Assembly (NCBI RefSeq): GCF_001274895.1
Contig: NZ_CP006841.1
Span: 2,418,001 to 2,482,000, forward strand
Length of the DNA stretch: 64,000 bases
Reading direction: 5' to 3'
Source: Corynebacterium lactis RW2-5
Lineage (GTDB): Bacteria; Actinomycetota; Actinomycetes; Mycobacteriales; Mycobacteriaceae
Part shown: positions 19,218 to 28,801 of the stretch, piece by piece
How positions within the stretch are numbered: position 1 is the first letter of the stretch
Layout of the letters: every line of letters begins with the position of its first letter
Translations under genes and position numbers: made by a program
The notes under the pieces: model-generated
What the model saw: only the letters and a program-made list of their open reading frames with translations
Database searches by the model: none
Told to the model about the DNA's origin: nothing

Positions 19218-19332
19218 AGATTGAGCGCCAACAAGTACCAGCGGGAAGGCTCCAGCAGGAAGACTAAGGAATCAAAGTTTGCGCCATTTTCGGAGCCCGT
19301 TCTTCCATGAGTCTTTGAAAACTGTTTGAGAC

Positions 19333-19833
19333 TTAGGCCTGCTCGAGAAGCTTCTCCGCATGCGCCCGAACCTCGGGCCACGATTCCGCGAAGGCGGGCA
19401 GGAGGTTGAGTGAGGCGACGTCGGCAAGCGGAACCCACCTGAGCTCGAGCGATTCCTCGTTGGGGAAGGTTTGCAGCTCTTCCTCGGCCAGCGCATAGAC
19501 GGTGTGGTACTGCCAGCCTCCGGCGAGTTCGGGCCGATTGGGGTCGGCGACGTAGGGGCCGGTGGTGACTTGGGCGTCGAGGATGCGGAGCTGATGCTCG
19601 CGGAGCCCGGTCTCCTCGGCGGTTTCACGAAGCGCAGTAGCCTCAGGAGACTCATGCGAATCACAAGCCCCACCAGGAACACCCCAGGTTAGGGGGAACG
19701 AGGTCCATTCGGCGCGGTGTTGCATCAAAGCGGTGCGTCCGGGCGTGATTATCAGAAGCCCTGCAGCTCCGAACCGCCCCCAGCATCGTGTATCCCCCGG
19801 ACCCGCGGACCAACCATTTCCATCATGAAGCAT
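19333..19833 (-). CDS. NUDIX hydrolase (MutT-like)
   Basis: A 166-residue enzyme hydrolysing a nucleoside diphosphate linked to another moiety. The Nudix box is intact: GGACDSHESPEATALRETAEETGL follows GX5EX7REUXEEXGU (shown here in full as family pattern; residues about 54-77). Located upstream of and divergent from glnX, as mutT3 is in mycobacteria. Substrate cannot be told from sequence. Confidence 0.9.
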   Translation of the reverse strand: MLHDGNGWSAGPGDTRCWGRFGAAGLLIITPGRTALMQHRAEWTSFPLTWGVPGGACDSHESPEATALRETAEETGLREHQLRILDAQVTTGPYVADPNRPELAGGWQYHTVYALAEEELQTFPNEESLELRWVPLADVASLNLLPAFAESWPEVRAHAEKLLEQA

Positions 19834-19980
19834 GACTCCACCCTACGTCAGCAGGGCTTGTGTTTTCGGTCACAAGCGATGAGGACTACTATTTCTAACT
19901 AGTTCACGTGTACCTCCGCCCTTAAAAAGGTCGAGGTGACAGGATCGGTCCGCAAGGTCTCGTCGGAAGGAATTGTGCGC

Positions 19981-21612
19981 ATGAGCGAATCCGCCACAGG
20001 CGCGCACCGCGCCCGCAGGCCTCGGCGCGCCCGGTTCAGCGGCCGGACCACCCCGGGCGGCGAAAGTCTGCGAAACGTCGCCGGAGAAGAATCCGAAAAC
20101 AGCTCGCGCCTTACCCACTCCGGCCGGAGCAAGAACCCTCGGCACGCTCAGAGCCGCCAGCAAATTCAAGGCGCTCAACGGGCGGCCGGAGCGCAGACCG
20201 AGGAAACTGGCGCGGTGGCACACGCCTTGGCCACGAGCGCGCCCACCCAGGACACAGATCTGCGAGTCGACGACCTCGAGCTGAGCACCTCCAGCAACCG
20301 CCTGATGCGCCTTCTGGGACATAGGCTGTACAAGAAGCTCGGGCCGTCGGCGACCTATGTGCAGCGTTCGCTGACATTCTTGATGACCTCCCCTGGTCGA
20401 CTCACCACGGTCGCGGTGATCCTGATCGTGGCGATCCTCGCCGCCGGTCTTTCGATGTGGCAGACCACCTCAGATCGCCAGCAGCAGCTGAGGCGCATCT
20501 CCGAGCTGAGCGAGCCCATGGCGCACGCCTCCCAGAACCTCTACGCATCGTTGACGATTGCCGACGCCTCGGCAAACACCGCATTCTCTCGGGGAACGCT
20601 GGACAGCAGCTTAGATCTCGGGACGAACTTCGACGACGCAATCGCGCAGGCATCAATGTCTGCGACCCGAGCGACGACGGGCATCAACAACGTCAATGAT
20701 CCCGCCATGCGCGATGTCGCTACAGTCCAGCGGCTACTGCCCGTCTATACGGGGATGATCGAGACTGCACGAGCCAACGCCAGGCAGGGTCACCCCGTCG
20801 GCGTAGCCTACTTGGCCTCGGCATCCGGGCTGATGAGAGACGAGATTTTGCCGTCCGCACAATCCCTGTACGAGCGAACCAGCACCAACACCAGCCAGGA
20901 TCAGAAAGCTCTGGCGCTGCCTCCGCTGATTCCGCTATCCGGAATTTTTGCGGCCCTAATCATGCTGCTTGCCGCGCAGTGGTGGATGACCCGCAAGAAC
21001 GGTCGCCTCTTCAACGTCGGCCTCTTCGGGGCGACAATCCTGATGGCCGGAGCCCTGTTCGGAGTCATCGTCGCAACAACGCAGCCATGGCAGAACTCGG
21101 CTCTCTTCGGTTCGAAGCAGCCGGAGGTTCAGGCTCTGACCGAGACTCGCATCGCAGCGCAGCAGCTCCGCGCCAGCGAAACCCTTGGCCTGGTGCGCCG
21201 GCAGCCCACGGATGCAGAGGATTTCACCCAGTCCCTGGACAAGCTCACTGACCGTCTTGAGCCGCTGACCCAAACCTCCCCGAACCGAGACATTGATGCC
21301 GCGCTGTCATCGATGAAGGCATGGAAGGCGAGCCACCAGGAAATGATCAGCCACCTCGACTCCGGCGACTATGCCGGGGCCGTAGCCGTCGCCACAGGAA
21401 CGACCGATCCTCATTCTTCCGCGGTGGTCTTCCGGGACCTCGACGAGGCTCTGCGCTCCTCGATCGCGGACTCGCGGCTATTGCTTCGCGCAGAGCTCGA
21501 CAATGCCCGACGCGCCTCCGCCGTCATTTCTCTGTTTACCGTCACCATTACTGCAATCGCCGCCGTGATGGTCGCCTTCGGATTCCGCAACCGCCTCCTG
21601 GAGTACCTATGA
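19981..21612 (+). CDS. glnX: GlnX, membrane sensor of the GlnH-GlnX-PknG pathway
   Basis: A 543-residue integral membrane protein with a basic, disordered cytoplasmic N-terminus of about 120 residues and four predicted helices (LTTVAVILIVAILAAGLSMW; PLIPLSGIFAALIMLLAAQW; LFGATILMAGALFGVIVATT; VISLFTVTITAIAAVMVAFG) enclosing two helical extracellular regions. In actinobacteria GlnX relays amino-acid binding by lipoprotein GlnH to kinase PknG. The operon order glnX-glnH-pknG is conserved here. ATG at 19981 with AAGGA at 9 nt is preferred over a GTG at 19936. Confidence 0.9.
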   Translation: MSESATGAHRARRPRRARFSGRTTPGGESLRNVAGEESENSSRLTHSGRSKNPRHAQSRQQIQGAQRAAGAQTEETGAVAHALATSAPTQDTDLRVDDLELSTSSNRLMRLLGHRLYKKLGPSATYVQRSLTFLMTSPGRLTTVAVILIVAILAAGLSMWQTTSDRQQQLRRISELSEPMAHASQNLYASLTIADASANTAFSRGTLDSSLDLGTNFDDAIAQASMSATRATTGINNVNDPAMRDVATVQRLLPVYTGMIETARANARQGHPVGVAYLASASGLMRDEILPSAQSLYERTSTNTSQDQKALALPPLIPLSGIFAALIMLLAAQWWMTRKNGRLFNVGLFGATILMAGALFGVIVATTQPWQNSALFGSKQPEVQALTETRIAAQQLRASETLGLVRRQPTDAEDFTQSLDKLTDRLEPLTQTSPNRDIDAALSSMKAWKASHQEMISHLDSGDYAGAVAVATGTTDPHSSAVVFRDLDEALRSSIADSRLLLRAELDNARRASAVISLFTVTITAIAAVMVAFGFRNRLLEYL

Positions 21613-22610
21613 TGACGCTGCCAATCCGACGCGCCACCCGAGCCCTCTGCACACTCGCCGTCTCAGGGCTCGTCCTGTCCGGCTGCTCGCAGCCATCACT
21701 TGTCGACGACCCCTACTCTCGCGTTATCGACCAAGCCACGGGTAGTTTCCCGTTGCCCTCTGGCGCCGTGTACGACGCGGCGGACTCCCGTCCGCCGCAG
21801 CCTCCTGAAACCGAGACGGATCTGTCCACCCTGGCTCCGGATTCCGAGACCCCCGAGGAAAGAATCCCGGAAATCCACAAACGCGGCCGCATCATCGTGG
21901 GTGTCGACCAATCGCTAAACCTACTCAGCTTCCGCGACTCCTCCTCCGGAGAGCTAGCCGGTTTCGAGGTCTCCCTAGCGCAGGAAATCGCCCGCGATAT
22001 CTTCGGCAACCCGGATGCTGTGGAATTCCGCTACGTCGATAGCACCGAGAGAACGAAGGCGCTAGAGTCGGGCACCGTCGACATTGTGCTGCGCACTATG
22101 ACCGTGACTGCCAAACGCAGGGAAAAGGTGTTGTTCTCGGCGCCGTATCTACACTCTCGTGCTGGGGTCCTGGTGTCTTCCCCGGGAGGCGACACCAAGC
22201 CTAGCGACGTCAAGGACGGGCGCATTTGCGTATCGAAATCATCAACGACCGAGGAACTAATCCGCCGTAACTCGCCGGACTCTATGCTCCTGCTCGTGGG
22301 AAACTGGTCCGACTGCCTCGTTGCAATTCAGAACGGGCAGGCGGAGGTCGTCGTCGCCGATGACACGATTCTGGCCGGTATCAACGACCAGGATCCCTCC
22401 ACCGCGATTGTGCAGCGGGGGCTCAGCGAGGAAAACTACGCCGCCGGAATCGCCAAGGACAATCCGGGACTGGTCCGGCAGGTCAACGACACCCTCGAGC
22501 GCATCAGGACAGACGGCACCTGGCAGGCGCTCTACGACACGTGGTTCGGCCCCTTCCTCCCCGAAGGCGAGCAGCCGGTACCGACGTACGCGGAAAGCGA
22601 GGCGAATTAG
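21609..22610 (+). CDS. glnH: GlnH, solute-binding lipoprotein
   Basis: A 333-residue extracytoplasmic amino-acid-binding protein of the SBP_bac_3 family. A signal peptide with lipobox LSGC ends near residue 24. The binding domain starts around residue 97 with RGRIIVGVDQSLNLLSFRD and continues through EVSLAQEIARDIFG, FRYVDSTERTKALESGTVDIV and the closing TWQALYDTWFGPFLP. The ATG overlaps the glnX stop (ATGA), indicating coupling. It is thought to sense Asp/Glu-type ligands for PknG rather than feed a transporter; no permease or ATPase genes are present. Confidence 0.93.
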   Translation: MMTLPIRRATRALCTLAVSGLVLSGCSQPSLVDDPYSRVIDQATGSFPLPSGAVYDAADSRPPQPPETETDLSTLAPDSETPEERIPEIHKRGRIIVGVDQSLNLLSFRDSSSGELAGFEVSLAQEIARDIFGNPDAVEFRYVDSTERTKALESGTVDIVLRTMTVTAKRREKVLFSAPYLHSRAGVLVSSPGGDTKPSDVKDGRICVSKSSTTEELIRRNSPDSMLLLVGNWSDCLVAIQNGQAEVVVADDTILAGINDQDPSTAIVQRGLSEENYAAGIAKDNPGLVRQVNDTLERIRTDGTWQALYDTWFGPFLPEGEQPVPTYAESEAN

Positions 22611-22614
22611 GACA

Positions 22615-25176
22615 GTGAGCACTACCGACGAGACGGGCCAGCAGAGTGGCCCGCAGCGCAATCCGCAGACACCAAGTGGCGAAACCGAGCACTCGCAGCC
22701 AGTCTCGCAGCCGGGATCACAACCGAGTGGCCAGCCGGATTCCCTATCCGAGGTCGCCCCCGCAACAGAGGCAGTCGCTTTCGATCCCTTCGCCGACGAT
22801 GACGACGAGGACGACTGGGACCCCAGTATCGGCCCTAGCACGGGCGCCCCAGGCGCCCCGGCCGCCGAGCCGGGGACCTCTGCCGTCGCCTTCGATCCCT
22901 TTGCGGACGATGACGACGAAGACGAGTTCGACATTTCCGCATTGTTGGCGGGCAACTCGACGTCGGCAAGCACAATTCAGTCCCCGAAGAGCCCGAGCAA
23001 TGACCCTTCGGTAGCCTCCCACAGAAAAGCCCTGGAAGACTTCCGCCGAAAGCGGTCCAACTCGCACCGCGGCCGCACCATCGCCGACGGCATGGTGCAC
23101 CTGCCATATATTCCCCCGGGCGATCCGCGCGACGCCGTCCTAGACGAGGAGGCGATCAAGGCCACGAACAAGCCCACACCGACCCTGCACGAGGGCGATA
23201 TCGTTGCGGGGCAGTACGAAATCGTAGGGCCGATTGCGCACGGCGGACTCGGCTGGATTTACCTGGCCATCGACCACAACGTCTCCGACCGCTGGGTCGT
23301 GCTCAAAGGCATGATGGCGGCGAAGAACGAACGCGACTACGCCGTGGTACAGGCTGAGCGGGAGTTCCTCGCGGAAATTACGCATCCGGGCATCGTTAAG
23401 ATCATCAACTTCATCGACGATACGGCCTCGGAGAAGGCGATTGACTTCATCGTGATGGAGTACGTCGGAGGCCCCTCACTGCGCAAACAGCGGCGCACCT
23501 TCCCGGACGGGACCATGCCCTGCGACCTGGCAATTGGCTACATCCTCGAGCTGCTCCCCGCACTCGATTACCTGCATTCCAGGGGCGTGGTCTACAACGA
23601 TCTGAAGCCCGACAACGTACTGCTCACGGAAGACCACGTCACGCTGATCGACGTCGGCGCGGTCACCGGCATCGGTGCGTACGGGCACATCTACGGCACG
23701 CCCGGATTTCAGGCTCCCGAGATCGCTTCGACCGGCCCCACCGTGGCCAGCGACATCTATACGGTCGGGCGCACGCTCGCCTCGCTGATCTTGACCCTGC
23801 CGTCGACAAACGGCGTCTACGACCCCGGCCTGCCCACCCCGGAGGAAGTCCCTCTCTTCCGTCGTTTCTACTCCCTCTACCGCTTCCTCCTGCGCGCGTG
23901 CGACCCAGACCCGGAGCGTCGTTTCGCCTCCGCGGAGGAAACCAGCGCCCAACTCATGGGTGTCCTGCGAGAGATTCTCGCCGTACGCGACGGGGTGCAA
24001 TTCCCACACACGGTGTCCTACTTCTCGCCGCAGCGCTCGACCTACGGCACCAAGCACCGAGTTTTCCGCACCGATCAGCTGGTCGACGGCATCACCCGAG
24101 GAGTAGCGATCACCCCGCAGGAAGTCATGGTCGCCCTGCCCGTGCCCTTGGTCAATCCCTCCGACCCCGGTGCTCGCATTCTCAGCGCGACCTCGTTTAC
24201 TGAACCCAGCGAGCTGATTGAAACCCTCAGCAACGCCCTGGAGGACCCCGAGTACGGCACCTCCGTGGAGATTCCGCTCGGCATCGTCCGAGCTCAGCTG
24301 GACCTGGGGCTTGTAGACCAGGCCCGCAACAGCCTTCGCGGCGCCCCGGAGAGACTCCGCAAAAACTGGCGTTATCGCTGGTACGAGGGAATCACTTACT
24401 TGCTTCTAGACCACTTCGACGAAGCTTTGCTGTCCTTCCACTACGTCCTGTCGATGCTCCCCGGCGAGCCCGCCCCGAAGCTGGCCCTGGCCGCCACTCT
24501 GGAGCTCATCGGGCAGCGACTCGGAATCTCCCAGAAAGCGCTTCTGGACCCGAGGATTGCCCGCGCCGCCGCCAACCTCACCACCGACCTGGACGTACTG
24601 CCCGAAGACAGCGCAGTGTCCCTATCCCCCAACTGGGCCGAGGGCGAATTGGGCGCCGAGACCATCCGCTTCAATACCCTGCGTCTCTACGCCGTGGTCT
24701 GGGCCGCGAACCCCACCACAGTCTCCTCCGCATTCGGGCTCGCAAGGCTGCTCACCGCGGAGGGTCAGTTCGAGATGGCTATCTCTCAGCTCGACCGTGT
24801 CCCAGCCAACTCCCGTCACCACCGCATGGCCCGCCTTACGACGATTCTGCTGCTCACCTCCGGTCCCGCGATTGCGATGACGGAGTCGCGGATTCGCAGG
24901 GCCGCCCGCAGGTTGGCAGAGTTGCCGACCAACGAGCCAAGGCTGGCACAGCTGCGCATTGCGGTGATGGCAGCGGCTCTGAACTGGCTGAGAGCATCGA
25001 ACCTGGATCACGCGGCCAGCGCGAACGAGCTTTTCGAGGTGCCGTTCACCGTCGAGGGCCTCCGCCGCGGCTTGGAGAAGGACCTGCGCAAGCTGGCGCG
25101 TTCCTCTCCCTTCTCACGGCATCGCTACCGGTTGGTCGACATTGCCAACCTGATTAGGCCGCGGACCTGGCGCTAG
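22615..25176 (+). CDS. pknG: Serine/threonine protein kinase PknG
   Basis: Soluble kinase that phosphorylates the FHA protein OdhI/GarA and so controls 2-oxoglutarate dehydrogenase and glutamate metabolism. Of 853 residues, the first 190 are acidic and disordered and contain a duplicated AVAFDPFADDDDED motif. The kinase domain follows: GPIAHGGLGWIYLA (Gly loop), VVLKGM (Lys), VVYNDLKPDNVLL (catalytic loop with the PknG-specific YND in place of HRD), IDVGAV (in place of DFG) and GTPGFQAPE. The C-terminal 350 residues are TPR-like helices. No CxxC pairs of a rubredoxin module are seen, unlike the mycobacterial enzyme. GTG start 4 nt after glnH. Confidence 0.95.
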   Translation: MSTTDETGQQSGPQRNPQTPSGETEHSQPVSQPGSQPSGQPDSLSEVAPATEAVAFDPFADDDDEDDWDPSIGPSTGAPGAPAAEPGTSAVAFDPFADDDDEDEFDISALLAGNSTSASTIQSPKSPSNDPSVASHRKALEDFRRKRSNSHRGRTIADGMVHLPYIPPGDPRDAVLDEEAIKATNKPTPTLHEGDIVAGQYEIVGPIAHGGLGWIYLAIDHNVSDRWVVLKGMMAAKNERDYAVVQAEREFLAEITHPGIVKIINFIDDTASEKAIDFIVMEYVGGPSLRKQRRTFPDGTMPCDLAIGYILELLPALDYLHSRGVVYNDLKPDNVLLTEDHVTLIDVGAVTGIGAYGHIYGTPGFQAPEIASTGPTVASDIYTVGRTLASLILTLPSTNGVYDPGLPTPEEVPLFRRFYSLYRFLLRACDPDPERRFASAEETSAQLMGVLREILAVRDGVQFPHTVSYFSPQRSTYGTKHRVFRTDQLVDGITRGVAITPQEVMVALPVPLVNPSDPGARILSATSFTEPSELIETLSNALEDPEYGTSVEIPLGIVRAQLDLGLVDQARNSLRGAPERLRKNWRYRWYEGITYLLLDHFDEALLSFHYVLSMLPGEPAPKLALAATLELIGQRLGISQKALLDPRIARAAANLTTDLDVLPEDSAVSLSPNWAEGELGAETIRFNTLRLYAVVWAANPTTVSSAFGLARLLTAEGQFEMAISQLDRVPANSRHHRMARLTTILLLTSGPAIAMTESRIRRAARRLAELPTNEPRLAQLRIAVMAAALNWLRASNLDHAASANELFEVPFTVEGLRRGLEKDLRKLARSSPFSRHRYRLVDIANLIRPRTWR

Positions 25177-25197
25177 CCCCCGAAAATAGTGCTAGCG
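25171..25197. repeat. Inverted repeat between pknG and the L,D-transpeptidase gene
   Basis: CGCTAGC (25171-25177) and GCTAGCG (25191-25197), 13 bp apart, just upstream of where the -35 region of the next gene would lie. It could be an operator or a weak hairpin. Confidence 0.3.
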
Positions 25198-25226
25198 GAA
25201 ATCTCAGCTTTTACTGGCAAAAAGGT

Positions 25227-25232
25227 TAAGCT
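25227..25232 (+). promoter_or_regulatory. -10 box of the L,D-transpeptidase gene
   Basis: TAAGCT ends 7 nt before the ATG at 25240. Confidence 0.5.
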
Positions 25233-25239
25233 GGTTTTC

Positions 25240-25914
25240 ATGACCTCGACCAGGAAACTTTTCACCAGCATCGGAAGGCGCATCGTCGTCGGCTCTCTCG
25301 CTGTGACTACCGCTTTGGGAATTGGTGCTGGAGCTGCAATGGCTGCTCCCGCCACCCCAGCACTGCCGGGCATTCCGGGCCTGCCGGAGTCGCCTGCACT
25401 GCAACTCCCGAAGATTCCGGGATTGCCGGAGTCACCTGCACTTCAGCTCCCGAAAATTCCGGGATTGCCGGATCTCTCGCAGCTGCCGGGATTCCCCTCT
25501 CGCCAGGAACCTGCGCCCGCCCCGGCCCCTGAACCAGCCCCGGCGCCTCGCCCGGAGCCCAAGCCGGCCAGTCCGTGTCCGCCGACTGCCCGCGCCTGCG
25601 TCGACCTAGCCAACAACAAGAGCTGGCTGCAGGATAATGGTCACATCACCTTCGGCCCGGTCCCGATTTCCTCCGGCAAGCCCGGCTACGAGACCACCAA
25701 AGGATCGCTTAGCGTCACCCGCAAGGTCCGCGACGAGTGGTCCGTCCCCTACAACGGCCCGATGCCCTTCGCGGTGTACTTCACCAACACTGGTGAGGCT
25801 TTCCACGAGGGTTCTGTGGACGTTCCCTCCCACGGCTGCATCCATCTCAACCACGATGCGGCAGTCAAGTACTTCGACACGCTCCAGGTCGGAGACAGCG
25901 TCTTCATCTGGTAA
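25240..25914 (+). CDS. Secreted L,D-transpeptidase (YkuD domain)
   Basis: A 224-residue exported enzyme that makes 3-3 peptidoglycan cross-links. A signal peptide ends around AMA-APATP. It is followed by two near-identical copies of PGLPESPALQLPKI and a Pro/Ala/Glu-rich linker, probably spanning the wall. The YkuD domain (about residues 115-224) ends with the catalytic motif VPSHGCIHLNHDAAVKYFD (Cys nucleophile, His and Ser in place) and VGDSVFIW. The domain is short, like small corynebacterial and mycobacterial paralogues. ATG chosen by the promoter spacing. Confidence 0.9.
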   Translation: MTSTRKLFTSIGRRIVVGSLAVTTALGIGAGAAMAAPATPALPGIPGLPESPALQLPKIPGLPESPALQLPKIPGLPDLSQLPGFPSRQEPAPAPAPEPAPAPRPEPKPASPCPPTARACVDLANNKSWLQDNGHITFGPVPISSGKPGYETTKGSLSVTRKVRDEWSVPYNGPMPFAVYFTNTGEAFHEGSVDVPSHGCIHLNHDAAVKYFDTLQVGDSVFIW

Positions 25915-25963
25915 TTCGGCACCTGCTAGTTCAATAGTTCTTCAATGAGCAGCGCGCAGAAGT

Positions 25964-26036
25964 AAGCGAACAAAGAGCCCCGCGCTCCTTTTCTCCCACT
26001 CGGAGGCTAGAAGCGCGGGGCTCTTTGTTCGCTTTG
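25964..26036. terminator. Long bidirectional terminator
   Basis: A perfect 23-bp stem: 25964-25986 pairs with 26012-26034 (arms begin AAGCGAACAAAG and end CTTTGTTCGCTT), loop 25 nt. It separates the convergent L,D-transpeptidase and ackA genes and can end transcription both ways; T tracts are short. Confidence 0.8.
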
Positions 26037-26063
26037 GTTCTCGGCTGTAGTTTCCGCCAACAG

Positions 26064-27260
26064 CTAGTGCGCGAAGCTCATCGCGTAGCGGGCAATTGCC
26101 AGCTCCTCGTTGGTCGGAACCACGAAGACCTTAACCTTGGAATCATCGGTGGAGATCAGGCGAGGGCCGTTGTTCGGCTGGGCATTGCGCTCCTCGTCGA
26201 TCTTGATACCGAAGTTCTCCAGCTCCGCCATGGAGTCGCGGCGGATACCGACGTGGTTCTCGCCGACGCCAGCTGTGAAGGTAATCGCGTCCAGACGGCC
26301 GAGAATCAGCATGTAGGAGCCGATGTAGCGGCGCAGCTGGTGGACGTACATCTGGTAGGCAGCCCAAGCATCCGGATCGTGCGCGTCCATGCGCTCCTGC
26401 AGCACACGGAAGTCGTTGACACCGGAGACGCCCTTCAGACCGGACTGGCGGTTGCAGAGGTTATCAATCTCATCGATGCTCATGCCGTTGCGGTAGAGAT
26501 GGAAGATGATGCCCGGGTCGATATCGCCAGTACGGGTGCCCATCATCAGACCTGCCAGCGGGGTCAGACCCATCGAGGTGTCCACGGCCTGGCCGCCGCG
26601 AATCGCCGCACAGGAGGCGCCGTTGCCGAGGTGCAGGGTAATCTGGTTAATCTCCGCTGCCGGGCGACCCAGCAGCTCCGGGAGCTGCTTGGAGACGAAC
26701 TCATGCGAGGTGCCGTGGAAACCGTAACGGCGGATGTCGAACTTCGACGCGACCTCGGCATTGAGCGGGTACAGGGCCGCAGCCGGGGGCATGGTGTGGA
26801 AGAAGCCCGTATCGAAAACAGCGACGTGGGGGACGTCGGGAAGCAGCTTGCGAGCCTCCTCGATGCCGACGATGTTCGCCGGATTGTGCAACGGAGCCAG
26901 CGGGATCAGGTCGCGGATCATGCCGATGATCTCATCGTTGATCAGCTCCGGACCGGAGAACAAGCGGCCGCCGTGAACGACGCGGTGACCGACCGCCGCG
27001 ATCTCGACGCTGTGGGGACCGACCTCGTGCTTGTCCATCAGAGCGAAGGCCTTGGACAGGCCGTCAGCGTGGTCCGCGATTGGCTCGGAGATCTCAATCT
27101 TCTCGCCGGCGAACTTCAAGTTGACGATGCCGTCATCCTCGCCGATGCGCTCAACCAGGCCGGAAACATACGGCGGCTGCGAGGTGTCCTTCTCCGGGGC
27201 TACCAGCTGAAACTTAATGGAGGAGGAACCGGAGTTCAGAACGAGTACGTGACGCGACAT
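26064..27260 (-). CDS. ackA: Acetate kinase
   Basis: Interconverts acetyl phosphate and acetate with ADP/ATP in the cytosol. The 398 residues show [14 protein letters not shown] (N-terminal signature), [48 protein letters not shown] and [13 protein letters not shown]. It begins 3 nt after pta with AGGAGG upstream, so the pair is one operon with pta first, as in other corynebacteria and at the mycobacterial pknG locus. Confidence 0.97.
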   Translation of the reverse strand: MSRHVLVLNSGSSSIKFQLVAPEKDTSQPPYVSGLVERIGEDDGIVNLKFAGEKIEISEPIADHADGLSKAFALMDKHEVGPHSVEIAAVGHRVVHGGRLFSGPELINDEIIGMIRDLIPLAPLHNPANIVGIEEARKLLPDVPHVAVFDTGFFHTMPPAAALYPLNAEVASKFDIRRYGFHGTSHEFVSKQLPELLGRPAAEINQITLHLGNGASCAAIRGGQAVDTSMGLTPLAGLMMGTRTGDIDPGIIFHLYRNGMSIDEIDNLCNRQSGLKGVSGVNDFRVLQERMDAHDPDAWAAYQMYVHQLRRYIGSYMLILGRLDAITFTAGVGENHVGIRRDSMAELENFGIKIDEERNAQPNNGPRLISTDDSKVKVFVVPTNEELAIARYAMSFAH

Positions 27261-27263
27261 AAA

Positions 27264-28787
27264 TTAGTTTCCTCCTGCTTGGATAGCGGTAATGGCAACG
27301 GTGTTGATGATATCGGGCACGGTGGCGCCACGAGACAGGTCATTGACCGGCTTGTTCAGACCCTGCAGAATCGGGCCAATTGCCAGCGCGCCGCCGCAGC
27401 GCTGGGCAATCTTGTAGCCAATATTTCCGGCATCCAGGTCCGGGAACACGAATACCGTGGCCTTGCCCGCGACCGAGGATTCCGGCATCTTCTTCTCAGC
27501 GACTTTCGGATCAATCGAAGCATCGAACTGCAGCGGGCCATCGACAGCGAGGTCGGGCACCAGTTCTTTGGCCTTCGCAAGGCCTGCCTTAACGCGGTCG
27601 ACGTCCTCACCCGAACCAGATACGCCCGTGGAGTAGCTGAGCATGGCGACGCGCGGCTCGATACCGAAGGACGCGGCGGTCTCAGCCGACACAACCGCAA
27701 TCTCGCCGAGCTGATCCGGGGTCGGCTTCGGCAGCACTGCGCAGTCCGCGAAGCCCCACAGGTGGTTGTCCATCACCATCAGGAACAGCGAGGACACCGT
27801 CGAGGCGGTCGGCTTCGTCTTAATGATCTGGAAGGACGGCTTGATGGTGTGCGCCGTGGTGTGGGCGGCGCCGGAGACCATGCCGTCGGCAAGCCCATTG
27901 TGGATCATCATGGTGGCGAAGTAGGAGATGTCCTGCATCGTCTCGCGGGCCTCCTCCAGGGTGACGCCCTTGGACTTGCGCAGCTCGGCGAACTGCTCGG
28001 CGAACTGCTCCAGGTAATCGGAGGTGGCCGGATCCCACAGGTGAGCGCCCTCGATGTTCAGGCCCAGCTCTGCGGCCCGGGAGTTCATCGAATCGGGGTC
28101 ACCCAGAATGGTCAGCTCACAGATGTCCTCGCGCAGGAGGTAATCGGCGGCCTGCAGAATACGGTCATCATCGCCCTCGGGCAGGACAATGTGGCGCTTG
28201 TCGGCGCGTGCGCGCTGCAGCAGCCACCACTGGAAACGCTGCGGAGTGATGATGGTTTCCACCTCACCAGCCAGGGCCTCGCGCAGCCCCTCCGAGTCAG
28301 AGGCCGCTACCACCGGGACATCGAGTTTGAGGGAGCTCGCGTTCTCAGACCCCGCACCGGTCAGCACGACCGCAAGCACGTGTGCGTGGCGACCCTTCGC
28401 CCCGGAGACCGCCATACGAATTCGAGCCTGACCGGCCTCGACATTGCACCCCTCGCCGGCCGCGACCAGCACTACGCCGGCACCGGAGACGGTCGCGATA
28501 CGGAAGTCATAATCCTGGTTACCGGAACCGGTGATGACGACCGAGCCACCGTTTTCCGCACGATCGGCCTCTACTGCGGCGACGATTGTATCCAGAGCCG
28601 ATTCAGGATCCTCGACGATTTCATCCACAGTCGCGCCATTCGGGCCGCCGACTGAATGGAAAAGGCGGGCGCCCCCGAGCACCTCCGACACAGCGGAGAT
28701 GACATCGTGGAGATTGTCCGCACGGTCAACCGATGAAATAAGTACTGCGGAGCCCGAATCGGAGACATGGGTGTTGGTATCGCTCAC
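27264..28787 (-). CDS. pta: Phosphate acetyltransferase
   Basis: Converts acetyl-CoA and phosphate to acetyl phosphate. The 507 residues comprise an N-terminal part of about 170 residues related to the BioD-like regulatory region and a C-terminal PTA/PTB catalytic domain (from about residue 185, RADKRHIVLPEGDDDRILQA; later MVSGAAHTTAHTI and SYSTGVSGSGEDVDRV). The N-terminal part is shorter than in 690-residue Pta enzymes. GTG at 28787 is preferred because GGAAGGA lies 6 nt upstream; an upstream ATG at 28826 lacks this. Co-transcribed with ackA. Confidence 0.95.
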   Translation of the reverse strand: MSDTNTHVSDSGSAVLISSVDRADNLHDVISAVSEVLGGARLFHSVGGPNGATVDEIVEDPESALDTIVAAVEADRAENGGSVVITGSGNQDYDFRIATVSGAGVVLVAAGEGCNVEAGQARIRMAVSGAKGRHAHVLAVVLTGAGSENASSLKLDVPVVAASDSEGLREALAGEVETIITPQRFQWWLLQRARADKRHIVLPEGDDDRILQAADYLLREDICELTILGDPDSMNSRAAELGLNIEGAHLWDPATSDYLEQFAEQFAELRKSKGVTLEEARETMQDISYFATMMIHNGLADGMVSGAAHTTAHTIKPSFQIIKTKPTASTVSSLFLMVMDNHLWGFADCAVLPKPTPDQLGEIAVVSAETAASFGIEPRVAMLSYSTGVSGSGEDVDRVKAGLAKAKELVPDLAVDGPLQFDASIDPKVAEKKMPESSVAGKATVFVFPDLDAGNIGYKIAQRCGGALAIGPILQGLNKPVNDLSRGATVPDIINTVAITAIQAGGN

Positions 28788-28801
28788 CGACGTTCCTTCC
28801 T

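Noticed and set aside
22321..22614. Upstream extension of the pknG frame into glnH
   Set aside because: It overlaps the coding end of glnH and reads as Arg/Ser-rich noise; the GTG at 22615 right after glnH is the natural start.
26025..28655. An 876-codon open frame antisense to ackA and pta
   Set aside because: Length is impressive, but it spans two genuine genes in the opposite strand, as often happens in GC-rich genomes. The translation is Gly/Arg/Val/Leu-rich without domain features.
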